Shown here: positions 30,669-42,589 of the stretch, piece after piece | Layout of the letters: each line of letters starts with the position of its first letter | Numbering within the stretch: the first letter of the stretch is position 1 | Assembly (NCBI GenBank): GCA_016987375.1 | Contig: PJRA01000420.1 | Location: 214,816 to 278,815 of the forward strand | Direction of reading: 5' to 3' | DNA: 64,000 nucleotides | From: Brachionus koreanus | Taxonomy: Eukaryota > Rotifera > Eurotatoria > Ploima > Brachionidae | Notes under the pieces: model-generated | What the model was told of the DNA's origin: nothing | What the model saw: the letters and a program-made list of their open reading frames with translations, nothing else | Database searches by the model: none | Made by a program: the position numbers and the translations under genes

Positions 30669-32039
30669 ATGAAAAAAAATATTTATTTTCAAAGAGTAAG
30701 AGAACTTATTGAGTCCAGTACAGTACATGGCCTTCCGAACGCAATTAAGACACGAATATTGGCACTGCGTATATTTTGGATCACTCTTTTCTTGACATTT
30801 GCCATCTACTCGACTTTTTCAGTTGTATCAACCATTGTAAACTACTTTGAATATAATGTGATTGTCAAAATGGAACTAAGCCAGTCATTTAACTTGGAGT
30901 TTCCTGCAGTCACATTCTGCAACATAAACCCATATGACATGACCATTGAAGAAAATTTCCAAAAAGCCACTATTATAATGAACAGCTCATCATTTTTGGA
31001 TGCCAAATCAATGAGCGAAAATTGCGATGAAGACCTAAAATTTTTGCATAGACAAGAACTGTCCGAACTTGAGGGTTTTAGCTTGGATAAAATGCTCATA
31101 TCCTGTGAATATGACCGCAAGCCATGCAATATAAACAATTTCTATCGTCATAAATTGTCTCTATTCGGCAACTGTTACACATTTAACTTTGGTAAAAATT
31201 CACAAGAGCAAACAATTCCAATTGAGAACACGCAGAAGCCGGGCATGTTTAACGGCTTGAAGATAAAATTGTTCATTGGGGCGAGAGAGTATCAGCCATG
31301 CTGGGAGAATCGGCATGGTATTGTGGTCTCAGTCCACAATCACCTATCAATACCTTTGCTTGGCGAAGAGGGAATATTTGTTTCATCTGGATCCGAGTCC
31401 AATTTGGCCATGAACAGAATAAATATCAAAAAGCTGTCTAAGCCGTACAGTGATTGTGTCAAAAATCTTACAGATATAAGCGAAATAGATTCAGTATTTT
31501 TCAAAAAGACAATTGTTTCTAATGGAGTTTATAGACAAAAGTGGTGCATGTTTGAATGCTCGTCAAATAAAACACTTCAAGAGAATATAATCAAATGTAA
31601 TGAATTAAATTTTTCGTCTCCAAGTGAAAGAAAAAAATGTCTAAATAATGTGGAAAATTTGACCAAAAATTATCAATTTTGTTCGCACAAATGTCCCATT
31701 GAGTGCAATTATTCATCGTATGAAATTCAAAGTAGCTTGTCAAGCTTTCCTAGCTACAGATATGCTATGAATTTGCTGGCAAAAAAATCGTTTAAATCAA
31801 AATTTCCGTACCAAAATGTTAGTCTAGAACAGCTTAGAGAGAGTGTGTTAGCATTTAATGTTTTTTTTAGCTCAAGTACAATAAATAAAATAGAGGAAAA
31901 GCCGGAAATTAATATAGCTATGTTGTTGGGCAGCATTGGTGGACAACTAGGCTTTTTTTTAGGTGCCAGTTTACTCACGCTAGCAGAAATATTTCAAATT
32001 TTGTTCGAAATTGGCATCATTTTTTGTACAAAAAATTAA
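30669..32039 (+). CDS. DEG/ENaC/ASIC-type sodium channel subunit
   Basis: Intronless, 456 residues. The amiloride-sensitive channel family forms trimeric Na+ channels gated by peptides, protons or force. Features: His-Gly gating motif in STVHGLPNAI (H20-G21), first membrane helix about 32-55, then FPAVTFCNINPYD, the family's post-TM1 block. The extracellular domain has paired Cys, for example WCMFECSSN and CSHKCPIECNYSSYEI. The second helix begins with LGSIGGQLGFFLGASLLTLA; GAS is the G-x-S selectivity filter. The C-terminal tail is very short (about 8 residues after the helix). Length is below most family members (500-700), so parts of the extracellular finger or knuckle are probably reduced. 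Ligand unknown. Confidence 0.92.
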   Translation: MKKNIYFQRVRELIESSTVHGLPNAIKTRILALRIFWITLFLTFAIYSTFSVVSTIVNYFEYNVIVKMELSQSFNLEFPAVTFCNINPYDMTIEENFQKATIIMNSSSFLDAKSMSENCDEDLKFLHRQELSELEGFSLDKMLISCEYDRKPCNINNFYRHKLSLFGNCYTFNFGKNSQEQTIPIENTQKPGMFNGLKIKLFIGAREYQPCWENRHGIVVSVHNHLSIPLLGEEGIFVSSGSESNLAMNRINIKKLSKPYSDCVKNLTDISEIDSVFFKKTIVSNGVYRQKWCMFECSSNKTLQENIIKCNELNFSSPSERKKCLNNVENLTKNYQFCSHKCPIECNYSSYEIQSSLSSFPSYRYAMNLLAKKSFKSKFPYQNVSLEQLRESVLAFNVFFSSSTINKIEEKPEINIAMLLGSIGGQLGFFLGASLLTLAEIFQILFEIGIIFCTKN

Positions 32040-33569
32040 TAATTTTAAATTTTATTTTCCAATTTTTTTTTGTTCAATTTAAAAAATTAAATTAAAAGGA
32101 CTAAAACATCAGGTCTAATTTTTTAGTCTGGATTTGATTAATCATTATTTTTTTTTTGGATTTAATAATCTAATAAATATTAAAATGATCATTAATTAAG
32201 TTGTTTTTTCAAAACTTTAACAAAATAAAACAACTAACTCTATTATTAATAATTGATTTGGAACATTCGACTGTAAATGCGTCAACAAGGCTTTGCACTT
32301 ATTTTTTCTGTTTGTCAAAAAATTATAACTAAATGATTTGAATATTGAGATGCGCAATATTTAAGTGTGTCAAAATATTTCTCTTTTTTTTTAAACAAAA
32401 AATTTTTTGATTTAATAAACAAAAAAAGTAATAGTTTGCTTATTTTTAAAATAAAAATTCTTCATCAACTTTGGAATCCTTTTTCAACCATGATAATAAA
32501 AATTTTACTTTAAGTGAAAATAAGAATAAAGTAAAAATTAAAAGTTAAAAATAAATGATCCCCATTCAAATAGTCCCAAACTTTTGAAAAATTTCTATAA
32601 AGCGCAATTAAAATAAAGGCAACAAGATATGTTGCAGTTTTTTGCAGAAATGAAAAAAAAAATTATAAAAAATTTATTATGGTAAATTGAAGTTTATAAA
32701 AATTTGAAGAATTTTTGTTTAATTTGTATTTGAATTTCACAATATCTAATTTGTAATGGTTATTTGATAATTACCGGGTACTTAGCTAACAGCCGTATCA
32801 AGAATGGTTGATCTATCCGACATATTGGACACTTTGTTTTGATTTTTCGCTTTTTATACCCTCATTTTCTCCAGTGCCTAGTTAATCTGTAGAGATCTTG
32901 TTTTTCAAATTATACACATTGAAAATTTTGCCTGCTCATATGATTAGTGAATACAACAAATAAAATTAATTTTGAAGCAAAAGATTGATTAAAAAATAAA
33001 ATTTTGAAATCAAATTTTTTTTAATATAAACTTAGTTTTTTAATCAAAGATTTCTGTTCAACAGCTTTGTATTGATTTTCAGATCAACTCAGACATGACT
33101 TTATGTTGATCTCAAGTAAAATTTGTGATAATTAAATTAAAATTTTATTTCTGGACAATGGAATAAAATGAACTGCTGGAGTGAATGATTTGAGGTATTT
33201 TAGAAAAAAAGAAAAATTATTCGAAATTTTTATTGATCATTTTGAAATAATTTTTTTTTTAAAGAAAAATTTCTTTTTTTTTTTAAACATTTGCTTAAAA
33301 TAATTAAACATTAAATTCGTAACAGAATTTGATCGATATCTAAAAAAATAATCAATAATCAACAAAAAAATAAAACAAAAAAAATATGTATATATATATA
33401 GAGATATATGTAAAAAAATAAAAAATTCAAAACAAAAAAAAATAAAATTTCTCTTAAAATTTATTTTATCTCTAAAGAACATACTTGTACACTAAACAAT
33501 ATAAACAAAGTATTAAACAAAAAATGGACATTGTTTGTGGTTGATTGGCGTGTAACTGTTTCAATTCGG
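32040..33569. other. Intergenic stretch before the CHD1 3' end
   Basis: A/T-rich with no credible gene; it holds the 3' UTRs of the channel (+) and CHD1 (-). Around 32760-32960 the base composition is more mixed (TACCGGGTACTTAGCTAACA), with no recognisable feature. A TATATATATATA-like run lies near 33387-33400. Confidence 0.5.
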
Positions 33570-36500
33570 CTAGTTGTTTTGGTTGGCGCTGTTTTGATGA
33601 TTGTTATGATGATGATGATGGTGGTGATGGTGGTGGTGGTAATGATTATGATTATGGTTATGATTGTCACGTGATGGAGACGCTTCGCGGCTTTCTTTAA
33701 ACTTTTTACACGAATCACCGGTTCGATGCGAAGAAGACGAAGAGGACAAGCGTCTATTGTATGGAGACGAAGATGGACTTTTGTTGCTTTGAATTGAGAA
33801 TCCGTGAGGTGGCTTATTGTACTGACGATTGGACATGGGAGAAGCGCCTAGCAGACCAGGCTGCAAGCTGTTCGCGCCAAGTGACGAGTAGGACTTTGAT
33901 GCGTACGGTGTGTGCTTTTCCGACGCCGAGTCGTAGTTGCGGTCACGTGATCGCGACACTCTAGAGCCGTAAGCACGTGACTCGCCCTTGTTCAAATTCC
34001 AATGCGAATTATGGCCATATGCACCATAATGGTTGCCATGGTAACCGTGATTCTTTTTCGAATAGTATTTTGTTTGAGCGTAGTGATTGCTCAGACCCGA
34101 ATAGGACGATGACGGATACGAACCGTTGCTATTGGCTAATTGCGATTGCGTATACAAATCATGATCACGTGAATTACAAAATTTTTTATACAAATTTTTC
34201 AATTTTTCCCAATTCCATTTGATGGTAAATTTGGACACAAATGCCCATAGATAATTACGCCACAAATTTATTTTCTCCGGATCACTGTATATGGTCAAAT
34301 GATCGTTTATTTTGTCGCCAATTTCCAACAAGTGTCGCTTTATTTCCTCGAAATCTTTGACACTGTCCAATTGATTTAAATTTTTGAGTGCTCGTTTCAC
34401 CGGTCTCAATATATTTTTGCACTCGTCGAATATTTTCTCGTTAAGCTCAATTTTTGACTTGTCATTTTTTTCCTTCTTGTCCACTTTGGCCGCATTTGTT
34501 GTTTTTTTGCTTGTTCGCTTAGTGACAGCCGTCGATTGAACGCTATCTTCGACGTCCTGGCCAGCGCCATGCTCACCACCCAAATTCTCATTGTTCACAT
34601 CATCGGCCGAATTATTTCTCTGCTTTTTCTTAACAGCCTTGTCACTCGAATCGCTATGATGAGCGTCCGACTCGTCCGAATCGTTTTTAATCTTTCGTTT
34701 TGTATTAGCCGCTCCGTTCAGGATTTCTTTCCAATTATTTCCATATTTTTCCGTATTTATTTGATTTTGTAGCACTTTCATCAAATAGTCTATGCGAGTT
34801 CTGAGATGTTTCGACTGCGGCTTTAGCTTAACCGGCTCTTTGACCGACTCACTGGGCCCCGAGGTGACCAATATTTTGTCTGACAGTCCAAGACTGTCGT
34901 CGGCCTTGATGCTGTCCCAATTGCCATAGCCGTGCTCGAGAATACCCTTTAGCAACGATCTGTCGTCCGCGTTGCTCCACTCGCAGTCCCAATAGGTCTG
35001 CTTAAGCTTTGTTTTAAATTGAAACTGATCGAACTCAGACGAATAGTGTGCCAATGGCTCAAAATATTTTTCCGCATCGAGTATTTGCTGTGCGTTTATT
35101 TTCACGCCGTTTATGTCCACGCACGGGCCTTTTTTGCTAGTGACATCTTTTTTGTCTTTGTCCTTATTTTCCTCAATGGCGTTTATGCACAATTCGCGTA
35201 TTTTGCTCGCAAAGTCGATTAGACACGCCTGCGATTTTTCTTCCAATTGAGCATCCTGAGCCACTGTGTCTATCCGTTCTAGCGGACACGGGTATTTACG
35301 ATAGGACCTAACAAATCGGCGTATTTCGCTTGAATTTAGACCATTGAACACTGATTGGGATTTTATTTTTGATTTTTTGGCTATTTTTACTTTGGACTCC
35401 GAGTCGGACGAATTCGCCGACTCGTTGGCATACTCGTCATCATCCGATTTGTTGCTAGACTTTTGTTTTTGTGTTCGCTGTCGTCTCGTTTCGCTGAATA
35501 GTTTCAATTTTTCGGCTTCTTCTTCGAGGTCGATTTTTTGCCTCTCCGATTCGGGTATAATGTCGTTCCATGACTTGTCGTCCTCCATTGTGGCAAATGT
35601 AGCCACTTTAAATTGAGACAAAAGCTCGTCACTAGCCGTCAAGTGGTTTGTTTCTTCTCTGGTCTCGGCTCGCTTCAATATTTCGTCAATGTCGTAGTCT
35701 TTGTCGTCGTTTTTGCTCTCCATTTCTTCTTTGAACAACTCCTCGGCACCAAATTTCAAAATGGAGTTTATTTCCTCTTTGGTGAACGGGTTCGAGTTGC
35801 TTTGTGTTCGACTATTGAGCACTGTGCGACCAGTAGTATCCATTCGCTGAATAACCAAATGATCGAGCACCATTTTTTGCTTAGCCCGTTCCACAATGTC
35901 CTCTTCGATTGAGTTTTTCGAAACCAAGCGGTAGATGTTTACTTGATTTTTTTGGCCGATTCGATGCGCTCGAGCCTGTGCTTGCAAGTCATTTTGCGGA
36001 TTCCAGTCCGAGTCGTATATGATTACCGTATCGGCTGTCGACAAGTTTATGCCTAGCAAAAAAAATTATTTTTTTTTTCAAATTTTTTTAGAAAAGAGAG
36101 AACAATTATCTGAGTTTAAAATTTTTTTTTTACAAAAAATTTTTTTTAATTAAAATTTAAAATTTTTAATTTTTGTCAATTTGGTCAACAACAAAAAAAC
36201 ATTAATTAACAAATTTTCAAAATATTATCAAACAGCTTAAGACTTGTTCTCGGAATTTCTTAGCTTATTCGAACCATAGCCAAAACCTTTTTTTTCAATA
36301 AAGCCATTAATTTATTTTATTTTTTAACTAAAATTTAAATTAAAAAAATTTTTTTTTCTTTTTGAATAAAAAAATTTAAGCAGATGACATTTTTGCAGCG
36401 CTTTACAAATACAAATAAGAAATTGTATAAAAAACAGAGTTGTTTAAGAGTCACAGTTCTTAATTTTGATTAAGTCATGACTTTGACAAGTTGGAATATA

Positions 36501-39500
36501 TTAAAAATTTCAAGTGACCACTTGCAGATAACTTAAAAAAAAACAAATTCACAAACTTTATCTCACATATTAGTTAATTAAAAAGTTACATGGCCAATTA
36601 ATAAACTAAAATTTTTTTTTAATTGTATTGTAAATAAAAGTCGTTTCAAGTGATCTGCAAGTTTTTGCACTTGACTTTAACTTTAATTAGAATAGTTTGA
36701 AATTTTTTTTATTCACTTTTATACAAATCTGACTGAATTGAAAAAAATAAATAAAAAATATAAATTGGGCCAGACTTGTTCAAAAGTCGTGAAGTAAAAG
36801 CTTGATTTATTTTCTGAAAAGAATCAAGTGTCAAATGAATAACTCAGCCGTCTTCTTTATTCAATTTTGAACAATAAAATTTTCTAAAATAATTCAATAT
36901 TTTAGTAAAAAATTACTTCGAACAAAATAAATTAAACTCTTCTAATTTCTAATTACTTAAAATTATTTGGTAGCGTGAATATTGGAACAAAAACCAGAGC
37001 AAAAATTTAAAATTAAAAAAACTTTTTTTCTAAGGGCCTAAAAAAGGTTCTGCAAAATGTATCAGCTGATACAAGGTTTGTATCAAACAAATTTGGTCTG
37101 TGCAAATACTCTGCAATTGTGCAAAACAATATATGTATTAGAAAATCATGAAAATTAAATTGCAGAGTTTTTGCAAAATCAGACTAAATTTGGTTGATAT
37201 AAACCTTGTATCAGCTGATACATTTTGCAGATTTAAAATTTAAATTTTTGCTTTTGTTTTTTTGTTCCAAAATTCACAATTACCAATTATTCTTTATTTT
37301 TTAAGAAAAAATAAGGTTTTAAGTCGAGTCTATTTTTAAAAATTGGTTTAAAAAAAATTCTGAATTTTTATTATTTTGAATAAATTTAAATTGATTTGGA
37401 GCATAAATAAATATTTTCTGGAAAAAAAAAAATGCTTCGACTAGAAAAACTTTTATTTAGTGACTTTAAATTAAAATTTGATTTTAACTTGACTAATTTT
37501 CTAAATAGTTGAAAATGTTTTTTTTTTATATTATGACAATCTAAATTGCTATCGATCTATAAAATGTTTTTTATTTTGTAATAGGGCGCCTTAAATAAGC
37601 CTGCTCACTAACCATAGGAGCTTAATTGGCGAATTAATTAACTAATTATTATTATTCAGAAAACACCTCATGGGTGATGTTAGAAAAAATCCATTTTAGT
37701 ATGATTTGAGGAGTTGTTGTAAGACTTTTCTGCTTTTAACTAAGTGAAAAGATTAGTCGACTGAAGTATTTTATTCGGCATCTAATTTCTAAACACATTC
37801 AATTGCACTACAAGAATTAACCTAAAATACAATCAAAAATAAATATTTGCTGAAACAAAATTTTTTTTTTTCTAATCATGCTTAATTTTTTGAAAAAATT
37901 TTAATTGACTTACTTTAAAATTAAAAATTAATTTCAACTTATCTAATTTCTAAATACTTGAATAGGCTTTTTTTTTTTTGTTTTTTTTTTTTCTAATTAA
38001 ATAAAAAAATTTAAAAAATTTAAATTGACTTTTTGCCTAAAATAGAAAAAATATTTTTTTTCAAATAATTTAATTGTTGAAATTATATAAAAAAAAAATA
38101 GAGACAAAATAGTGACATTACCTAGACCGCCAGCTCGCGTAGACAACAAAAAACAAAAGTCTTCCGAATCGGGCTTATTGAAATGATCGAGCGCTTGACG
38201 CCTAATCTCGCCTTTGATCGATCCGTCCAACCGTTGAAACGAAAAACGTCTATACTGCAAATACTCGGCAATTAGATCGAGCATGCGAACCATTTGCGAG
38301 AATATAAGCACTCTGTGTCCAGTTTCTTTCAATCGTCTGAGCAGCTTGTCCAACAAAAACAACTTGCCACTGCCACGGATCAAATTTTCCAATTGTGACT
38401 CGTTCAACTTGTCCTCGTCGCGTCTAATCAAATACGTATGATTCGAACACTTTTTCAATTCCATCATTATGTTCAAAAAAGTGCTCACATTTCCCTTGGA
38501 GCCCTTCAACAATTCCTTATAGTTCTTGGTCAATATCAATTTGTAGAATTGTTTCTGCTGTTTGGTCATTTCGACGCGCAGTATTTGCTCCACTTTGGCC
38601 GGCAGCGACTTTTCGACGTCTTTTTTAACCCGTCTGAGCAAATAGGGCTGCAATTCTTTGTGCAAATCCTGAAATTTGAGGCCGTCTTTGAGCACAGACG
38701 AATACTTTTGGTCGAACTCTTCCCAATGGTCGAACTTGTCCGGCATTATAAAGTGCAACAAGGACCACAGCTCTTTTAGAGAATTTTGTAGTGGCGTACC
38801 AGTGACCAGTAGGCGATGGTTGGTGTCGAATTTGATGAGCGTGCGATAGAGCAGCGAGTCTTCGTTTTTGAGACGATGGGCCTCGTCGACGACCAGAGCG
38901 GCCCACGATACCGAATTGAAAAATGCCTTGTCCTTTAGCAGTATTTCATAAGTGGTCAAGATGGCGTTGCATTTTATTTTTTTGCTATCGGGCGACCACT
39001 CGTACGTTTGTATCATGGACCTAGACTGCGAATCGCCCAAATAAATTACCAAATTTATTTCGGGACACCATTTTTGAAACTCACGCTGCCATCCCTGTAT
39101 GGTCGATAGCGGTATGACAATGAGAAACGGCCCGTACAAATTGTGCTCGTTGAACACATAGGACAAAAACGATATGGCCTGAACGGTCTTGCCCAGGCCC
39201 ATTTCGTCTGCTAGTATAACGCCGTTCTGTTTGCACCACGAGTTGGCCAGCCAATTTAGGCCGTCCAATTGATAGTCGCGCAAGCTAAGCGTCGTGTCCG
39301 AATGCTGTTCGCCCAAATAGTCCGGCTTTTGTTTGAGCGGCACAAACTTTGGTCTGATGCGCATCGCTTTTTGACTTTTTACGTTGACTGGCGGAAACGT
39401 GTTGGCCATTTGACGTTTTTTGTATTCGTCAATTAAATGCGAAAACCGCTTGCGTATCAACTCGCCGTCTTCCCACGTGCACTCCGAATAGGGCAGGCCT

Positions 39501-40402
39501 TGCCACTTGCACAAAAAGTCGTTTGATTTTTCGCTAATGACCCGTTCGACAATCGTATGCGTCTCGAGCAAATTGTCCAGCATTTCGGACTGACACTCGA
39601 GATACTCGATGTCTTCGGGCGAGAGCGCCTTTTCGGTGCGCACCGCCCGGCTCTCTTCTTCTTTTCTCAAATAGTTCTCCAATTTTTTAAAGCCCTTGAC
39701 TTTTTGTTGCATTAGAGAGTCTTTGGACTCCCAGGTGTTGTGCAAATGGGACCAGCCCTGCCATTTGATTAAGTAGTGCGGCTCGGTGGGCTCGTCGGGC
39801 CGCATGTCCGCGTTCGGATCGCCGTACTCTTCGACGTTGTACAAGGCGGTCTTGCTGCCGACGGCGCCGCACCGGCCCAACCGGTGCTTGAGCACTTTTT
39901 CGATTGTTTCGGCGGCGATCGTCTCCTCGCCTGCCAGCTTTGGTTTTTCGTCCTCGGGCTCGTACTTGTATATCATGTCGTCGGTGTCAGTGCCGCCGTG
40001 CTCCGAGTCTTCGCAATAGTTTATTTGCTTGCTGCTGGTCGAGCGGCGATTCGACTTGCTGGCCGAAGACGCCGGCTGCTTGCGAGACGAGGAGCGGAGG
40101 GGCGCCGGTGGTGGTTTGGCCTTGGCTTTTTTGCGTCGTTTTTTTTTTGTCTTCAAAAATGTGTAGTCCGAGTCGGATGTGGTGTCGCCGTCGGAGCCTG
40201 TCGAAGCCGCACTGTCCGCAGACGATTCGCTCTCTTCGTAGTCGTCGTCCTCGTCCGAATTGTGCTCTTCTTCGTCCGACGTCGAATATTTAAGCTTGTT
40301 TTTGCGCGACTTGCGCTTAACGCATTCGCTGTCCGACTCAGACTCGTCTTCATCGGTGTCCCGGTTTCGGTTGTTCTCTTCTCGACTGCTAACCGATGTC
40401 AT
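33570..40402 (-). CDS. CHD1: Chromodomain-helicase-DNA-binding protein 1 (CHD1), two exons
   Basis: Exon 1 is 40402-38122 and exon 2 is 36052-33570; the 2069-bp intron splits [14 protein letters not shown] of the helicase, and the join gives 1587 residues. Acidic/Ser-rich N-terminus (1-165), two chromodomains (about 167-255 and 280-325; [18 protein letters not shown] and [17 protein letters not shown]), SNF2 ATPase with DEMGLGKT (about 397-404) and DEAH (about 505), the C-terminal helicase lobe to about 900, a SLIDE-like DNA-binding part ([20 protein letters not shown], about 1115-1135), and a CHCT/DUF4208 domain (about 1300-1380; [18 protein letters not shown]), which distinguishes CHD1/CHD2 from other CHDs. 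The tail ends in a His/Asn-rich tract. CHD1 spaces nucleosomes in transcribed chromatin, its chromodomains reading H3K4 methylation. Only one CHD1/2 gene is visible. Confidence 0.95.
36053..38121 (-). other. Long intron of CHD1 with a foldback insertion
   Basis: The only large intron in the window (2069 bp; all others are 51-85 bp). Its centre holds a long imperfect palindrome (36961-37290). Two diverged copies of a block (about 37440-37530 and 37870-37980, sharing ATTTTAACTT/ATTTCAACTT, CTAAT.TTCTAAATA and TTGA) suggest further duplication. No open frame of interest. Confidence 0.7.
36961..37290. mobile_element. Foldback/MITE-like palindrome in the CHD1 intron
   Basis: The outer arms (36961-37010 and about 37240-37290) and inner arms (37049-37100 and 37180-37231) are reverse complements: TGCAAAATGTATCAGCTGAT… on the left and …ATCAGCTGATACATTTTGCA on the right, with only a few mismatches, continuing outward through GCAAAAATTTAAA and GGAACAAAA. 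The loop is about 37130-37160. The left arm carries about 20 extra bases (TAAGGGCC region). No coding capacity; it looks like a non-autonomous foldback element. Confidence 0.75.
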
Positions 40403-41998
40403 TGTCTTAATAAATCAATTAAAAAACATGTATTTAACGCTAAATGATTAGAATAGAAATTAATTTTTTTAAACAAAAGTTGTATGTCAAATTATGCATA
40501 AATAGCAAGGTTTTAGAGTAAAATGAATGAATGAAAAAGTTTAAATAGTGCTGGATTATCGATGAGTCGAGTCGGTGGCGGAGCGAGGCTGACTCGGTCC
40601 GATGGTCGGGCCTTCGGCGCCGCTTGAGTCAAGTCTCGAAGCCACTTGGGTCGTCGAGAGGTTGGTTGGCGCCTGCCCGATGCCCGGGTCGACTTGGTCG
40701 CCCTGGCGTTGTTGGTGAAAAAAATATTTAGAGTGAGAGCTAGAGCGAGAGATGCACACAGTGAGTTATTTAATGCAAAATTGTTGTTTTTATTGCTTCT
40801 ATTTGGAGTAAGAAGAAATTATTAAGCATTTGATTCAACATATACTGTGATGTTAGATTGCAATTGTTTATACATGCATTAAAATTTTGTTTTTTTAATA
40901 ATTGAAAATAATTTATGTTAAGTAATGTTGTAGATTTTTTTTTTTGGTGGGCCAAGTAATTTCGACTTTTGCTTGTTGCACATTGCCATTTGTGTACACA
41001 CGCGTGTACACTCTATTCAAACATGCTTACAAACACACACACACATACGCAGACGCACACACATTAGAAAGGAATTTTCTATTCCTTGGTTACAGTTAAT
41101 TTTTTTGTGTTGTAGACTTAATTTTTTGTCTTATGTGTGTTTTGTTCGTTTGTTTCACACGACAATCTTTTACTTCTTTTTAAATAAATTTAATAAAAAC
41201 CAACACTTTTTTTTATCACTTATAATTTCTAATAAAATTTTTACTTTATTTTAATTCAATTGGAGGCAAGTTTTGGCGATGTTAAAAAAACAAAAAGTTG
41301 TTAAATTTGTAAAAAAATAGAAAGGTTTCTCAAAATAAAATTTTTGTCCTTATTAATTTAAATTTTAATAAAAATATGAAGCAAAAAGTTTGCTTATTAT
41401 CTATGTTGGTATATTTCTTAATTTTGATAGTTTTGACGGCATTATCAAAGAAAAATTTTTCAAAATACTATGTCTAAATGATAATTTTTTAGCACTTTAT
41501 TATCTATTTAATCTATTATCTATTAATAGATAATTATCAATATATATATATAAGTATATGTAAGACTTTTATATGTATTATTTGACGAATATTTAAATAA
41601 AATTTATATAATTAAAAATGTCAATTCAAATAATCTTCTCAAAAAATTTATTAACATATAATCATTTGATCGCGTAGTATTACTATTCGTTGAAAATATA
41701 TAAATTAGCTTTTTAATTTATCTAAATTAAACTATTGACATTTAAAAAAAAATTATTGTTTTCATCAAGAACTTCAATTAGCTATTCTGCTATCATTAAA
41801 TAGATAAACATTATCTAAAAATATATGATAAATCTTTATTTTATGAAATTAAAAAAAAAGAAAGATTTTATTGTACATATTAAATAATTAATAATGTCAT
41901 AATATAAATTCTAGGAAGGAAAAAATAATTTTCAAATTCGATGCAAATTAAGTCATTTTAACTTTGAATTAGGCAAAAAAAAATAAATATTTGGTGAT
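40403..41998. other. CHD1 upstream region with GC-rich island and CA repeat
   Basis: Contains the 5' flank of CHD1. At about 40556-40710 the sequence is strikingly G/C-rich for this genome (see separate entry). A CA/GC-poor microsatellite with ACACACACACACA lies at about 41032-41064. The rest is A/T-rich down to the TNFAIP8-like gene's 3' end. Acceptor-like ttattaag directly precedes the CHD1 ATG, so a non-coding first exon is likely. Confidence 0.5.
40556..40710 (-). promoter_or_regulatory. GC-rich island, possible CHD1 5' UTR exon or core promoter
   Basis: About 150 bp of strongly G/C-rich sequence with many CG dinucleotides and repeated GACTCG/GTCGG words stands out from the A/T-rich flanks. 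It lies 150-310 bp upstream of the CHD1 ATG. The minus strand has a 67-codon open frame here (40759-40556), but the plus strand is also open, which is usual for GC-rich DNA. No good splice donor follows it, so a promoter or 5' UTR reading is preferred over a coding one. Confidence 0.4.
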
Positions 41999-42589
41999 TT
42001 AAAGAAGACCTTCGTCAACTAATTTACGAGCATCTTCAAATATGGCTTTCATAATTGTCGAATATTTTGCATTCCTGAATATGTCTTCGAGAAATTTGGA
42101 ATCGGTAAAAAAATTAAAAACATTGTCGACACGATTTTTTGACTTGTCGGTCAAATGACCGCGTATAATGTCATGCATAGACGACTGACACGACATTAGA
42201 AGCTTTTGTAAATGCTTCAGATCGAATGTGTACTCGATCTCGTAGAAGCTTAGTGCACTCTTGGTGAATAGGTGAAACGATTGGCGAAACATGTCGCAGT
42301 TTTTTATTTCGTCACTTGACAATTGTTCATTTTTGACCAATATGCCAATTTTTACTATCACTTTAATTATGTCGTTAAGAATTGACTCGGCCAATTTTTT
42401 ATTTGCTGAATATTCTTTGACCAATTTGTACAAATTGTCTAATAGTCGGCCACTTGTATCATCAATAAATATTTTGGCCATATTTTTATTAGACATTTTT
42501 GAGGCGACTTTTTTTTGTACGCGCAAAGCAAGCGACTGAGCGCTCATGGGTCCTGACCCGAGTGTGCTGTTATTATTTTCGTCATCCAT
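41999..42589 (-). CDS. TNFAIP8/TIPE family protein
   Basis: Intronless, 196 residues. The all-helical TIPE homology domain spans almost the entire protein. LALRVQKKVASKMSNKNMAK, IFIDDTSGRLLDNLYKLVKE and FTKSALSFYEIEYTFD, followed by HDIIRGHLTDKSKNRVDNVF, correspond to the family's conserved helices. Vertebrate members (TNFAIP8, TIPE1-3) bind or transfer phosphoinositides and influence cell death and leukocyte migration; invertebrates usually have a single gene. The residues before MSAQSLALRVQKK form a short acidic extension. Which vertebrate paralogue is closest cannot be decided by eye. Confidence 0.93.
   Translation of the reverse strand: MDDENNNSTLGSGPMSAQSLALRVQKKVASKMSNKNMAKIFIDDTSGRLLDNLYKLVKEYSANKKLAESILNDIIKVIVKIGILVKNEQLSSDEIKNCDMFRQSFHLFTKSALSFYEIEYTFDLKHLQKLLMSCQSSMHDIIRGHLTDKSKNRVDNVFNFFTDSKFLEDIFRNAKYSTIMKAIFEDARKLVDEGLL

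Noticed and set aside
33237..33718. Frames downstream of and overlapping the CHD1 3' end
   Set aside because: Low-complexity His/Ile/Phe-rich shadows of the His-rich tail and A/T-rich 3' UTR.
39776..40447. Long plus-strand frame antisense to the CHD1 N-terminus
   Set aside because: It is the antisense of a GC-rich, Ser/Asp-rich coding exon, which commonly stays open; no protein-like composition.
40556..40759. 67-codon minus-strand frame in the GC-rich island
   Set aside because: GC-rich DNA is open in several frames, and no splice donor links it to CHD1.
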